A DNA stretch of 64,000 nt from Phoronis australis (Eukaryota > Phoronida > Phoronidae): NCBI GenBank assembly GCA_002633005.1, contig NMRA01000163.1, positions 581,614-645,613 on the forward strand. The letters are read 5' to 3'. Under the pieces are notes generated by a model. It did no database searches. It was not told the DNA's origin and worked only from the letters and a program-made list of their open reading frames with translations. A program made the position numbers and the translations under genes. Numbering within the stretch: the first letter of the stretch is position 1; every line of letters begins with the position of its first letter. This document shows, piece by piece, positions 34,501 through 44,399 of this stretch.

Positions 34501-37500
34501 GTAAACATTTCAATTGATTTTCAAATGTTATTCGAAAAAATATTGTTCGTCTGATTTCTTCTCCGGTTGTCTCCTTAACTTCGACCATGCTACTTGTAGA
34601 CAAATTTCGACGAAATCCGACAGGGGTCACTTTAGAAAAACGTGGCCTCAAGTCTATGGATCAGTTTAGAGGTACTATGGGTCACGTTAGTATCGTCTGT
34701 CCTTTTTAGATTCTGTTCTTGGGGCTGGCATAATGAGTGTGATTTCGTCTGCTGACCTTAGTACATACATGTAACGTTTCGCACGGATAAGCGTTTGATT
34801 TAAATAGCTAACTGCATTTCAATTAAATTCACAAATCCGCTCTTGGAATAAGTATTTTCACAATGTGTTTTCCCTGTTGTCGGTGACATTGTTGTTTTGA
34901 TCTCTAACGTTAATTTCGGTTCGCTGCCTTGCGTTGTCACTGTGTTAGAAGCTGAATGCAATACGTACATGTATGTGCGCAATATTTCGACACCGTTTTA
35001 ATGTGCCGTTTAGACGGAGAGCAATGACAGTGCAACATTTTTAAGCGACGATGGCTGCGACGCACTTTCCTCATTTTGCTAGCAGATATTGTTTAAATGT
35101 TTTGGTGAGCTCCTATACCCAGCTCATGCAACCACGCTCACTGCACTCCGTAATTTGTGAAGGTTTTATCAGAAATTCATATTCATTTCTATATCCCAAG
35201 GTCTATTGTTGTCGCCTTCCATGCAAGCTAGTGTTTTCAGAATCCTCATGGTGGTAGGTTAAAACACAGAAATCAACTCACCGTACCACATGCGCTTTAC
35301 GTGTGTCCATGAGCCTATAATGAAGATGCGCCTGTATCCAGAATTAGGCGTACACGTACATATTCGTGCGCCTGTTTTGTGAAACACTAATGAGTAAGAG
35401 CCAATTTTCAAAATATTACGTGAGTGAACGTGGCATATCCGTTTTAAAATCGTAAACACTGAAGTGTGTATTCAACTCTGAAGTGTTAAATGAAAACTAG
35501 CCATTAGGCTGGACTTAAAAACCTAATCTTTTTAGACCACTGATCGTTTTGTAAGCAATAGGATTTTAAACTGTGTCCTGAAACATAAGAAACCTGATTT
35601 GGAGAGAAAAGCATGTTTAATTACTACATTAGTTAGAATTAAGGTCGAGATGCCTGAAATGGTCACGCGGAAAAGATAATGAACCCTATTTTAGTGATTT
35701 CTACCAATCGTTGTTTTATTCCCTGTTAATGCATCGTTAGGGCCGCCCTTGAGTGACAAAAAATAAAACAGGCGTGCATTAAAAGGACGTGAAAACCTCG
35801 CAAAGCCACGCTACATTTCGTGAGACATCGCCCTGTATTATAAACGAATTACGTGAACACATTTAGCTTCGTCGTTTTTCATAGGTAGGCCAAAACCGGG
35901 TTTCGTACCTTGTAGATTACTAACAGTGAAGTCATTTATATTCTCTAAATTTGTTCACCTACTTGTTACACTATCGTCTCCACAACATGAGATGATTAGT
36001 AAGTTAGAAAAAAAACTAGTAACAATATGCGTCAGTGGGACCACTTTTATTCCAATCTTTTCTCGCGAAGGTTGTAAAGCGATTCACATCCACTTCTTTA
36101 TCAAATCACTGCTAAGCCTATCTTGTGATGACTCCAATCCAAGAAATTATCTAGCTTTTGAAAGAAGTATTTTGAAATCTTAATGAATTTCCAAGTCCAA
36201 TTTCCTGTCTGGAGGGAGAATATTCCTTTTGAACCACTGTAGTACAACTCTGGTAAAAAAAAACTTTTATACATTTGTACGTGGTGTGAGCATAACTTTG
36301 TATTTATTTAAAATCTTTGGACACATGAAACTTTTTCTGCTACACATGGAATTTCATCTCTCTTAATCGAGCTCTAAAGCTTTTAAGCTTTAGAGCTTAA
36401 AAGGGAAATAGTGTGAACTTAATTATTTAGATATTCACTGAGTTAGTCAACACTACCGCCCATTGTCTTACTTAGTTCCGGTCAAATTAACTCCACGTGT
36501 AACCAGGTGCAGTATTTTCTGACGAAAAAAGCATATCACTGTCTTGTATAACTGGGCATACAGCAATACCAGGTAACCATTTCTACTTTTGAAAACTTGT
36601 TATGCTTCCGTTGTTTGTAAGTTGTTCCTTTGGCGAATTATTTTTAAGCGAACTCACGAAATGTCGTCTTTCCATGACATATATTGGTGACAATTCTAGT
36701 AGGTGAGCCATCTCGTGGACGAGGCAGTCTCGCCATCTGGTGACAACATACCTAGATGAAAGCAAGGGTGATTCCTTTAAAGTTACTTTACCGAAAATTT
36801 CCCAGATTTTTTCTAATATCGACTTAAGCAAAAAGACAAATGTTCCCCGTGACCAATGCACCCCCGTATTCCTTCGCTTAAAGGCCAATATATCATTTTC
36901 CATTGTTCTCTAATGGTTCAACGTTTCCCAGGCAAATGGCCCCCACACGTGAATTCAATTTCTGCGGTTAAATTGTGCCTTTTCGCGCATTAGATTCTTA
37001 AACTCATGTACTGTAAGTCAATAACCCCTCAATTAAGAAGTTCCAAGTGCTCATTGCGGTATCAACTAAAACTGCACGTTGAGTCGTTTTGTTGATTTTC
37101 AGAGATGACAATACTGTGGCTGTTACCTACTTCAGATCTGGCTATACACATCGAGCTTATCCGTCTGAAAAGGTTAGTTTGCTTTATTACCAGAGTAACG
37201 ATGTGCTTTTAAAATGTGTGGTGTCATTCCGCATGTGAGCACATTTATGCCCTTGGGTCTATGATTGAAGGTGCGGTTATATTATCCGGAATTTTCCCAT
37301 GCGCCTGTGTATGAATCATTTGAATAAAATCATGTGAATGAAACTTGACCTTCTGTTACAAAATGAATGGATTTCTCACGTTCTTCCATTCAGTGAGCCT
37401 TTCGGTGTGCCCCCATACTGCACACGTCTACACCTTACAGGTTATTTGCCCTCTTCGCGGACACTGTTATCAAATACACTCCTTGCTGTTATTCTGGGCT

Positions 37501-40500
37501 GTGTGAGATACGCATCTTTGACGTGGAGACGCGCGAGAAAAGCTAATTTGATCATGTGCCTCGCTTGCAATGCATTGCGATATCTCGCGAAGGCTCACGT
37601 GATCTTGAATTTTTGCAAGTTTCCTGAAGCGAGTTTATAAAAAATCGCACGCGAGGTCCCACGCTGGTATGTTTTTAAACCTACGTCATCGGGAATTTCG
37701 TCACTCTAGTGGCTGTCCGATATTCGAATTATCGTTCTCGTTTCTGTACGAAGCAAGTTTGCAACGTGGCATGAGGGCAAACACGTAACTTCCGCGAAAA
37801 CATCTGTGCTGCAATAGTACATTCAGTAAATGTGCATCTTAAGTCCGTTACATGTGTACATGTATGTAGGGTACACATCTACAGCGTTTGTGACGATAAT
37901 TGTGGATTAATATATGTTGTGGGTTATGATATCTCCATTCATGATATGCAAGCCGATTTAAACTCGGGCGATATCACGAATATCGATTTTGTAACCCACA
38001 GTTATCATCACGTGCTCTTTCGGCAACGCTGTATATTCGAAGAGTCAAAAAAATTATGGCGGCCTTAGTCAAACAATTCAAAGTAAAAATATTATTTAGG
38101 CAGTTTGACTGCTTACAACATATGACATAAATGTAAAAGCGAAGTTGCACGTGTCTGAAAAACGACCACGACGTCGTCCACGAGCATAGTAGCCCCACAG
38201 GTTGGAAAACCCAGGTCTATGCCCAGCCACCCAGGACACTTGCCAAGCACCTGCGGCGAAACAAATTTGCTTACGGAACGGAAACAGTGAATTTTATGGC
38301 ATAACTAATCATTCCAACGTCACCGACCAATCACTTCAGTGGGCGCCATTTTTTTAGGGAACGTCAGAAGGCTTCCGAGCATACTCACCTTTCACTCTCG
38401 TGATCTTGCTTTTTCGCAAGATTCATGTGTCTACGGAATGCAACCCAGAACTTGAGTTCTTTGTTTAAACGCAAAATCAAAATACAACAAACAAACAACG
38501 TTTACGCGCGAAAAAGAACACAGGATACAACCTTCCGTAGGCCTATATGGCACATCATGTGAAAATTACAGGTGATTACTGTAGGAGAAGTCAGGCGAGA
38601 CCCACGGCCACTGTGATGTCTAAGGTACTACATGTAGTCGTGCGTTCAGTTTCATAACTAAAATGGATTCTATAAATTACGTCATGTAACAATGTTGTGA
38701 ATGAACAGTAATTTATCTAACAACACTTTGCGATTGGACTTTTGAAAAAGCCCGGGGTAATGTTGCCACATTGATATCGTTGTTTATTCGCTAATAAGCA
38801 GGTTTAGAGTTTCGTAGAGACAAGAAGCTAGCAAAGATAGTGATTATGTAGTTCTCTTGTAATACATGTACAGTACATGGCGATATCTCGCGCTCGTCTT
38901 GCATTTCCGCGAGATTCTCGTACCCCTGAAAATAGCTCGGCACACAAGTTGGTGATCTGAGATGCTTTCCGTAGTGCAAGTTTCTAGCGAGGAAGAGCGA
39001 GATCGGGCAAGACCAAGAGGGAGTTTCGCCAGAAGTCTCGAAACCTCACCGGCGTAGACTAGCAAAGTGGTCGCCACTGAAGTAATTGGGAGGCGAGGCT
39101 GAAAAGTTTAGTTATTGGAGGAAATTTAGGCCTATGATTTCCGTTAAAGAGGTGAAGGCTTCCACTATGGCAAGTGTCACTACAAAACACTTCGTTTCCA
39201 CTTGTACGGGCCGCAAGGTTTACGAAAACGCGCCTAGCTCGGACAGTGCTGCTCCCAAGTACGGACAGCACCAATTTCACTATCTAGATGCGGGACGTAC
39301 ACTGTAGAAGCGCAATTTCGCCACTAGGTGCATACTTAAGCTTAGATTAAACTAATTACCAAATTCACTGTTTGTTTATTGTAGGAGTGGGCAGCGAGAC
39401 TCCTGATTGAAAGGTCCAGTTGCATCAAGTGTCCATCAATTAATGTGCACTTGGCCGGAGCTAAGAAAGTGCAGCAAGAACTGTGTAAAAGCGGTGTTGT
39501 GGAGCGCTACCTGAAGGACGCTGATGCAGCAGCTAGGATCAGAGCCACGTTCATGGGACAGTTTTCACTCGAAACTGTACGTATATGTGTAGGTTTACTT
39601 AAATTCCGACGGCGACACGGGGACCATTCCCATGATCCACTTTCTGGATCCGCAAAAACAGTTCAGTGGTGGGCAAGAAGGCCATTATTGCAATATGGAA
39701 ACTGACATGAATGTAGACGGTAAAAATATTTTTGTAAAGGGAATGACTTTATGACATTTTCGGTTAGTATTTTAATTTACGCACGTTAAATTAAAAAATA
39801 ACGTGCGTAAAACGGTGATAATGGGTGATAGTTCAAAACATATTCTGCCATGCGTTCCGTTGCCTGATTTATAGTGATGGCATTCAGTTGGTGGCGGTAA
39901 AACAAAAAGCAGGTGGTGGAAACGATTTCGTTGCCGAGCTTGTAAATTCCAGCCTTGGTGAGGGAACTGGTCCCTGGAACTCAGGACTGAGTCCCCGGGA
40001 CTTGGTCACGGAGTCGGCTCGTGCGTGTCGAAGAGTTTGTTGGCCCGAAAGGGTGCAATTGTATAGCTGGTTTGGTTTCTACTGCTCGGGCAACTGGTGC
40101 CACCGTAGTTGGAATTGACTGAGGCGCGGACGTGGGATCATTTCCGTTTCATGTAAATGGTACTGTAACGAAGACGTGTTGTATTCAATCAGTATTAAAA
40201 ATCCCATCTCTCAAGTGGTGACCTCTATTGACTTCACGTTACTGTTGTGTCATCCATAGTGGTATCCGCTATGCAGCCTCAATGACTGTCGTCTTGTAGT
40301 GGGCCGCGTTCCGGCCGTAGACCCACTCGCAATGCAATTGAGACGTTTTCACTCATGGAACGGAAACACTGAAGTAATGTTTGCTAGAATCATTTCTTCC
40401 ATAAATTACTTCACTGTTTCTGTTTCAAGCTAATTGACCTATCGCCAGGATTTAGAGTGACTGTTTAACTGACCAATCGGAATGCAGCATTCTTGACGCA

Positions 40501-41559
40501 CCTTCATTTCCAAGCCGCATTATACCCGTCAAACAACACGTGGTCAGGTAAAACGTACTGTCTGTTTGTCGACTTTAGGCAAGTAGGCGGAGCTTGCGAT
40601 AGGTCAATTACGAAAGGAACAGTGTCGTGTGCGAAAATAAAGGCAACTCTAGAGAAGAAATAGTATTGGGTGACATCATGAGAACGTTGCAACAAAAGTT
40701 TGTGGTATTGCGTTACAGTGAGGAGAATATAACAACTAGGAATATTGCATGAGTCACTGTTAATGAGATATTTTAGCTACGCTCTTCCAAAAATAGTTGC
40801 TAAACGTCGGTTTTGTTAAGGAAGAGAATCGTTTGTTTGATCTTACAGTGTACCTTTGTAGGGTCCCGTCGGTGACCAAATGGTTTCTATGGCATTGGCA
40901 ACACCCGACAACTTTGTACTAAAACCACAGCGGGAAGGAGGGGGAAATAACCTGCATGGTCAAGACATGGTGCCCCTGCTGAAAGAAATTCAGCATTCAG
41001 AAGAAAGGAATGCTTATGTATTAATGGAGTTGATTAAACCATGGGTAGTCAGGAATGTTTTCATTATGCCTGGATTGCCGGTAACTTCTGGTGACGTAAC
41101 AGGAGAATTAGGCGTATTTGGTGTTCTACTAGCGTAAGTTTCGAGCTCAGTTTTCTTACATAGCTTGCCACGTACACTGCACTTTACTGTGGATGACCAA
41201 TTATGGAAATCTAATGTCTTTGTATCAGCAAAATCACCGCGGTAATTCCCGTGGTCTTTACGGCGAGGTTACCCTTCTGTAGTGAATGTCTTTCGTTAGC
41301 TGTAATTCTTTTGAACTTTCTGTTTGTAAAGTAACCTTTGTAAAACCTGCTGTAGATGTCGAACCGGCAAATCAAAGCCATGCGTTATTGTCTTTTTATA
41401 ACTCCACAAGGCTCTCGAATCTACCTTTTCAGGTATGAGGACGAAGTAATTGAGAACAGGTTTGTTGGGACTTTGTTGAGAACAAAGTTCTCAGATGTGA
41501 AAGAGAGTCGTGTTTTAATTCGAGCTGCTTGCGTCGATTCTCCTTTGCTGGTAGACTAG
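25464..41559 (+). CDS. GSS: Glutathione synthetase copy 2, complete, with altered lid
   Basis: A complete eukaryotic glutathione synthetase. Exons: 25464..25551, 28150..28336, 30410..30485, 31201..31340, 31910..31964, 33501..33574, 34130..34294, 37103..37172, 39385..39576, 40862..41133, 41433..41559. They sum to 1446 bases, 481 residues plus stop, with all phases matching; human GSS has 474. Conserved residues (copy 2 numbering) include Arg125, Glu144, Asn146, Ser151, Gln224, Arg273, Tyr276, Lys312, Lys370, Glu374 with GGG, Asn379, Arg456 and Lys458. Odd points: human Tyr375 is His381, and the lid GGVAAG has become SRVLIR (465-470). There is no stop or frameshift and the splice sites are good, so it is probably expressed. 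Its reaction may be normal, altered in acceptor choice, or weak; sequence cannot decide. Confidence 0.95.
27270..27880 (-). pseudogene. Broken coding-like stretch in GSS copy 2 intron 1
   Basis: Three overlapping minus-strand frames follow each other: about 27880..27628 (with GKVLHAVPIPELSENISVLD), then about 27645..27465 (with KREDILARVGSIVGKNISSL and FHIIDLPVG), then about 27469..27270 (with IKRELNTYDKSKDTLELLIK). Read as one gene they need two frame changes or introns. I recognise no family. It could be a decayed transposon ORF or host pseudogene, or chance. Confidence 0.27.
28150..28336 (+). CDS. GSS: GSS copy 2 exon 2
   Basis: The acceptor is CTGTTACAG and the donor AAAAG|GTAATG; 187 bases, residues 30-91 plus a split codon. 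It encodes MTMFPSPVKRQFYNEALALQ and FNLLMFRVACDHDFLEHCL, matching the human [20 protein letters not shown] and FNLLVDAVSQNAAFLEQTL segments. Confidence 0.94.
30410..30485 (+). CDS. GSS: GSS copy 2 exon 3
   Basis: The acceptor is TGTTTACAG and the donor CAG|GTAGTC; residues 92-117. It encodes VDSYTRGLWDIYQSVRKEG, matching human QDDFTARLFDIHKQVLKEG. Confidence 0.92.
31201..31340 (+). CDS. GSS: GSS copy 2 exon 4, metal-binding Glu/Asn
   Basis: The acceptor is ACTTCCAG and the donor CACAG|GTTTGT; residues 118-163 plus a split codon. It has LFRNDFMVH with Arg125 and QVEFNVIASSL with Glu144 and Asn146, the magnesium ligands, at exactly the human positions. Ser149 is Ala; Ser151 is kept. Confidence 0.94.
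31910..31964 (+). CDS. GSS: GSS copy 2 exon 5
   Basis: The acceptor is CATTTTACAG and the donor CGG|GTATGT; residues 164-182 (FLMSSYLGVFGEDTLNSR). It matches copy 1 exon 5 in length and phase. Confidence 0.91.
32240..32530. repeat. Dispersed repeat, copy in GSS copy 2 intron 5
   Basis: It aligns in the same direction with 36445..36720 in intron 7. Shared phrases are AGTNAACACTA, TCTTACTTAG, GGTCAAATTA and, best of all, ACTCATGAAATGTCGTC with CCATGACAT. The match is diverged. Confidence 0.5.
33501..33574 (+). CDS. GSS: GSS copy 2 exon 6
   Basis: The acceptor is ATATTTCTTAG and the donor AAAG|GTACAT; residues 183-206 plus a split codon. It encodes LPQNDPNEGMAKGLVKAWQ, the same block as copy 1 exon 6. 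Confidence 0.93.
34130..34294 (+). CDS. GSS: GSS copy 2 exon 7
   Basis: The acceptor is CTTTTTTTCAG and the donor AT|GTAAGT; residues 207-261 plus a split codon. RNIFDQRQLE is conserved with Gln224 (human Gln220). About 22 of 55 residues differ from copy 1, in contrast to exon 9. Confidence 0.94.
36370..36397. repeat. Perfect palindrome in intron 7
   Basis: 13-base arms AGCTCTAAAGCTT and AAGCTTTAGAGCT with a 2-base centre. No role is suggested by its position. Confidence 0.75.
36445..36720. repeat. Dispersed repeat, copy in GSS copy 2 intron 7
   Basis: Partner of 32240..32530. A 106-residue minus-strand frame overlaps it and is judged non-genic because it is repeat sequence. Confidence 0.5.
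37103..37172 (+). CDS. GSS: GSS copy 2 exon 8
   Basis: The acceptor is TGATTTTCAG and the donor AAG|GTTAGT; residues 262-285. YFRSGY keeps the substrate-contact Arg273 and Tyr276. Confidence 0.93.
37891..38013. repeat. Inverted repeat in intron 8
   Basis: GATAATTGTGGATTAA, with a nearby GTGGGTTA, on the left faces TAACCCACAGTTATCATCAC on the right. The arms are imperfect. It may be a small MITE. Confidence 0.4.
39385..39576 (+). CDS. GSS: GSS copy 2 exon 9 (likely converted with copy 1)
   Basis: The acceptor is TTTATTGTAG and the donor ACT|GTACGT; residues 286-349. It is nearly identical to copy 1 exon 9, with Phe for Tyr in GQFSL, and about 120 bases of intron beyond it are also shared. 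Confidence 0.96.
39776..39811. repeat. Hairpin in intron 9 of GSS copy 2
   Basis: TTTACGCACGTTA (39776..39788) and TAACGTGCGTAAA (39799..39811) are perfect 13-base arms around an AT loop. Confidence 0.75.
40431..40610. mobile_element. 180-bp MITE in intron 9 of GSS copy 2
   Basis: Perfect 15-base terminal inverted repeats TAATTGACCTATCGC (40431..40445) and GCGATAGGTCAATTA (40596..40610). No coding capacity. A separate hairpin with GAAACACTGAAGTAAT arms lies just upstream at 40358..40426. Confidence 0.7.
40862..41133 (+). CDS. GSS: GSS copy 2 exon 10, Gly-rich ATP loop
   Basis: The acceptor is ACCTTTGTAG and the donor AGC|GTAAGT; residues 350-439 plus a split codon. KPQREGGGNNLHG keeps both loop asparagines, but human Tyr375 is His381. 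LMELIKP has Leu where human has Lys400, as in copy 1. Confidence 0.95.
41433..41559 (+). CDS. GSS: GSS copy 2 exon 11 with degenerate lid
   Basis: The acceptor is ACCTTTTCAG and the stop is TAG at 41557..41559; residues 440-481. LLRTK (Arg456, Lys458) is intact, but the lid reads KESRVLIRAACVD. The two glycines are Ser-Arg, the two Ala positions are Leu-Ile and the last Gly is Arg. The His before LLRTK is Thr. The frame stays open through these changes. Confidence 0.94.
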
Positions 41560-41560
41560 C

Positions 41561-41569
41561 CAGGTAAGT
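41561..41569 (+). promoter_or_regulatory. Consensus splice donor just after the GSS copy 2 stop
   Basis: CAG|GTAAGTT lies two bases past the TAG stop, a near-perfect donor. It suggests an intron inside the 3' UTR, with the polyadenylation site farther down. AATAAA occurs at 42066..42071 and near 42773. Copy 1 has no such donor. A chance match is possible. Confidence 0.4.
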
Positions 41570-42285
41570 TATTTTTGGCATTCGATGCCAAAAAGTGTGT
41601 GTTCATTCCAATTGTAAAAAGCCGAATATTTTCTAAAATATCGGCGTTTCTTTGCCATAGGGCTAATGTGTATTTTCTAAAAGTTTTTATTCAATAACAA
41701 ATAGAAGCTTCCACGAAAATGGAGAATATCATGTTTACGTGAGGTGTCCATACATTTACTCTTGACTATTTCAAGTTATCCCCCCTATTTGACTTCATAC
41801 GTTCAAGAGTTATGTGGTCGATTCTTTCAGCCTTATTATCAGATGTGATCTTTGCACGTGCATGGTTATCATAAAGGCACTTCATGGTGGAAATGACCCG
41901 CTTTTAAAAATGTCACAAGTTAGGAAAGTTTTCAAGAGCAAATTATTTCGTAATCAACGTAAAACTAGTCCACGAATTCACCATTCTTTGCACCTGCAGT
42001 AGTGTCCTGCGTTTAAGACACAATGCATACAACTGCTTACTGAGTCACAATCCAATTAAGCAGCAAATAAATTTTCGGAAAAACGTTTTTCCGTATTTCC
42101 TTCTTCCTGGAATGTTGCTGTTGCCTTTAAAGTTCTACGTGTGACCAGCACCTATCAAATCATGAATGGTATGGCGCAATAGTTCTACAACTTGTCAACC
42201 ATAACTTCTGAAATTCCAGTTAAAGCGAAGGGGTTTATTTCAACAAGATGAGTTACTGGCCTGTGTTTCTATTGCAGGTTGTGTT

Positions 42286-42586
42286 CTAGTGGTATCCAAC
42301 AAATGCATTTAGGTCACGGCTACCATATAGGCTACCGTTGTGAAGTTCCAAAAGCGCAATGTCAATATGGCGAGAGTCCTTTGCAAATACATGTATAGTT
42401 ACGCCAACAGACTCTCTACTATTTTTTTTTTGGTCATATTTCACTGCACCATGTAAAGCTGCATTATCAAGACGGGGGTCATGAGGAAGCAAACAAATTA
42501 CTGCGCGCAGCAGTATGTCCTTGATACCAAGCCTTTCAACCCATTTATGGATTAAACCAGCCCATCGCACGGGTGGCTGAGCGATT
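42286..42586 (-). CDS. Unrecognised minus-strand open frame
   Basis: About 95 residues on the minus strand, opening near an acceptor-like CGCTCAG and including GLIHKWVERLGIKDILLRAV and DPRLDNAALHGAVKYDQ. Residue make-up is protein-like, but a run of A (QKKN) sits inside and no family comes to mind. It lies about 730 bases past GSS copy 2, possibly within its 3' UTR intron. It may be a single exon, a pseudogene or chance. Confidence 0.22.
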
Positions 42587-43284
42587 CAAACATTAGTTGG
42601 TTCGCATTTTATCATTATACTGTGTTAGGCGGCAACGAACCAGGTGCGCCGGTAGAAAAGCTACACCAACGCAATTTGACTGCATTTGACAGTTATTTAG
42701 TGTCCCCGTTACCGTATCGATTCATAGTTCCACATTCATATGTTAATTATTAGATACTGCTCAAGAAAATGAAATAAAAATTGTGAAACGTATTGAATAT
42801 TATAACTAATGTACTTTGGTTGACCTACTAAGGCAATGTGTACTTCTATCAGCCGAGCCACAGTCACATTTCAGTCTTCAGTCTTTTGTTCTCTATCGTT
42901 GGTCTGCATTGCAAGTACTTCAAGGCATTTATTCACACCCCAAGATGGTGGGCTATCGTAATGTTTACACGTTCCCGCGACTTGATTGGTTGATCGACAT
43001 GTGGGAACTGCCCAGTTTTCTCACTGGTCCTCGCCGACCGACTGGACCTACATGTATAGCCACACCAGTGTTACCTAGCAGGCTCAGCCGTACATTCTAT
43101 TAGTATAAAGTAGCCAAATACATGTATCTACAAAACTACAGAAATTAACTTTGTAAATGAATATGTTTTCTGATAGCTGAAAACTTTGATTTTTGATTTT
43201 GTACCGAACTGTCATTAGTTGGGTCACGTGACTATGTCTCGTTTGTAAAATTTAGTCAGAAAGAAAGGTACTAGATACATATAA

Positions 43285-44394
43285 CCCCATGGGCGTGTAT
43301 TCGGAAAATGAAAATTTTCAGGCGTTCCAGTAACACCAAATAAACGTCCGGGCGTTTATTCGGAAAAGGGGGCGTGTAAACGGAAAGTCATAGCCTCGAA
43401 TAGTATGGAATGAATATCAGCGATTTTTGCATAAAACTGTGCTTTTTAAATTTAAGTTAATAAATACATAGTTCGCCAACATTTTGTTCGTTTTGATCGT
43501 AATCTATTTTGCCCGGGGTACGCCACGAGCTATGTTGAAGAGTAAAACAAGATGAGGATTGCGAAAAACGTCATTTATTATGACGTACGTAGCAGAACTT
43601 AAGAGGACTCTGTAAGGTGGGCACCAAAAAAACGTCACCGGCGTGTACAATGAATTGCCCTAATGACGGAACCAAAAACAAAAGACTTGGGAGTTGCCTG
43701 AAGGGCCTAAAGAAAATGTAGAAAGAAAAGACTATAAACTAACAAAAAAATTGAAAAAGGCATAACAGGTAATGTATAATGAGAATTTTTTTTGAACAAA
43801 CACCCGGGATGGAAGGTGGGAAAAATGCAGAGTAAAAACTTAGCTCTTGTAGAAAACGAGGTAGGTGCCGGGCTGAATGAGCTAGACCACGTTTAACTGA
43901 ATAAAGGAAATATGAGCGACCATTTATAAATTATAAATGCTCCACAACATAACGCTAAATCGTCGTGAGAGACCGTCCGGAGTTTGTACATTGTATACGA
44001 TGCAACTCCGGGCGGTCTGGGGTCAACAGAAAACCACAGTTCAACTGTGAGTCTACACCAATGTGACAAACGAGAGTAGTTCTACTTGCTATGTCAGCTG
44101 CGGGTATGCTTATCTCCTTTATGACACACAATGTGTGACTGGGCAAAGCGTTTTCAAAATAATGTGGATAAATCAGCGGGGTGTGAGACCCTAAAGTCCC
44201 TGTGAAGTCGTCACGACATTTCTACGTTATGAAAACTGATTTTGTGGCTAAAAGTTGACGTTGAGTGGAATTTTTAAGAGGAAATTTTCCAAATAAACGC
44301 CTCACTATCTGGACACTTGATACCAGAAGTTGTAATACCAAATAAGCGCCCATGGGCGTTTCATCGGGGGGCTTATCATCGGAAAATCTCGGTA
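43285..44394. mobile_element. ~1.1-kb element with GC-rich related ends
   Basis: The left end has GGGCGTGTATTCGGAAAA, AAATAAACGTCCGGGCG and TTTATTCGGAAAAGG; the right end has AAATAAGCGCCCATGGGCG and CATCGGGGGGCTTATCATCGG. The blocks are repeated and partly inverted. The interior has no recognisable transposase, so a non-autonomous DNA transposon is my best reading. Confidence 0.42.
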
Positions 44395-44399
44395 GCTAA

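Noticed and set aside
36583-36903. 106-residue minus-strand frame in intron 7
   Set aside because: It overlaps a dispersed repeat shared with intron 5 and has no recognisable domain.
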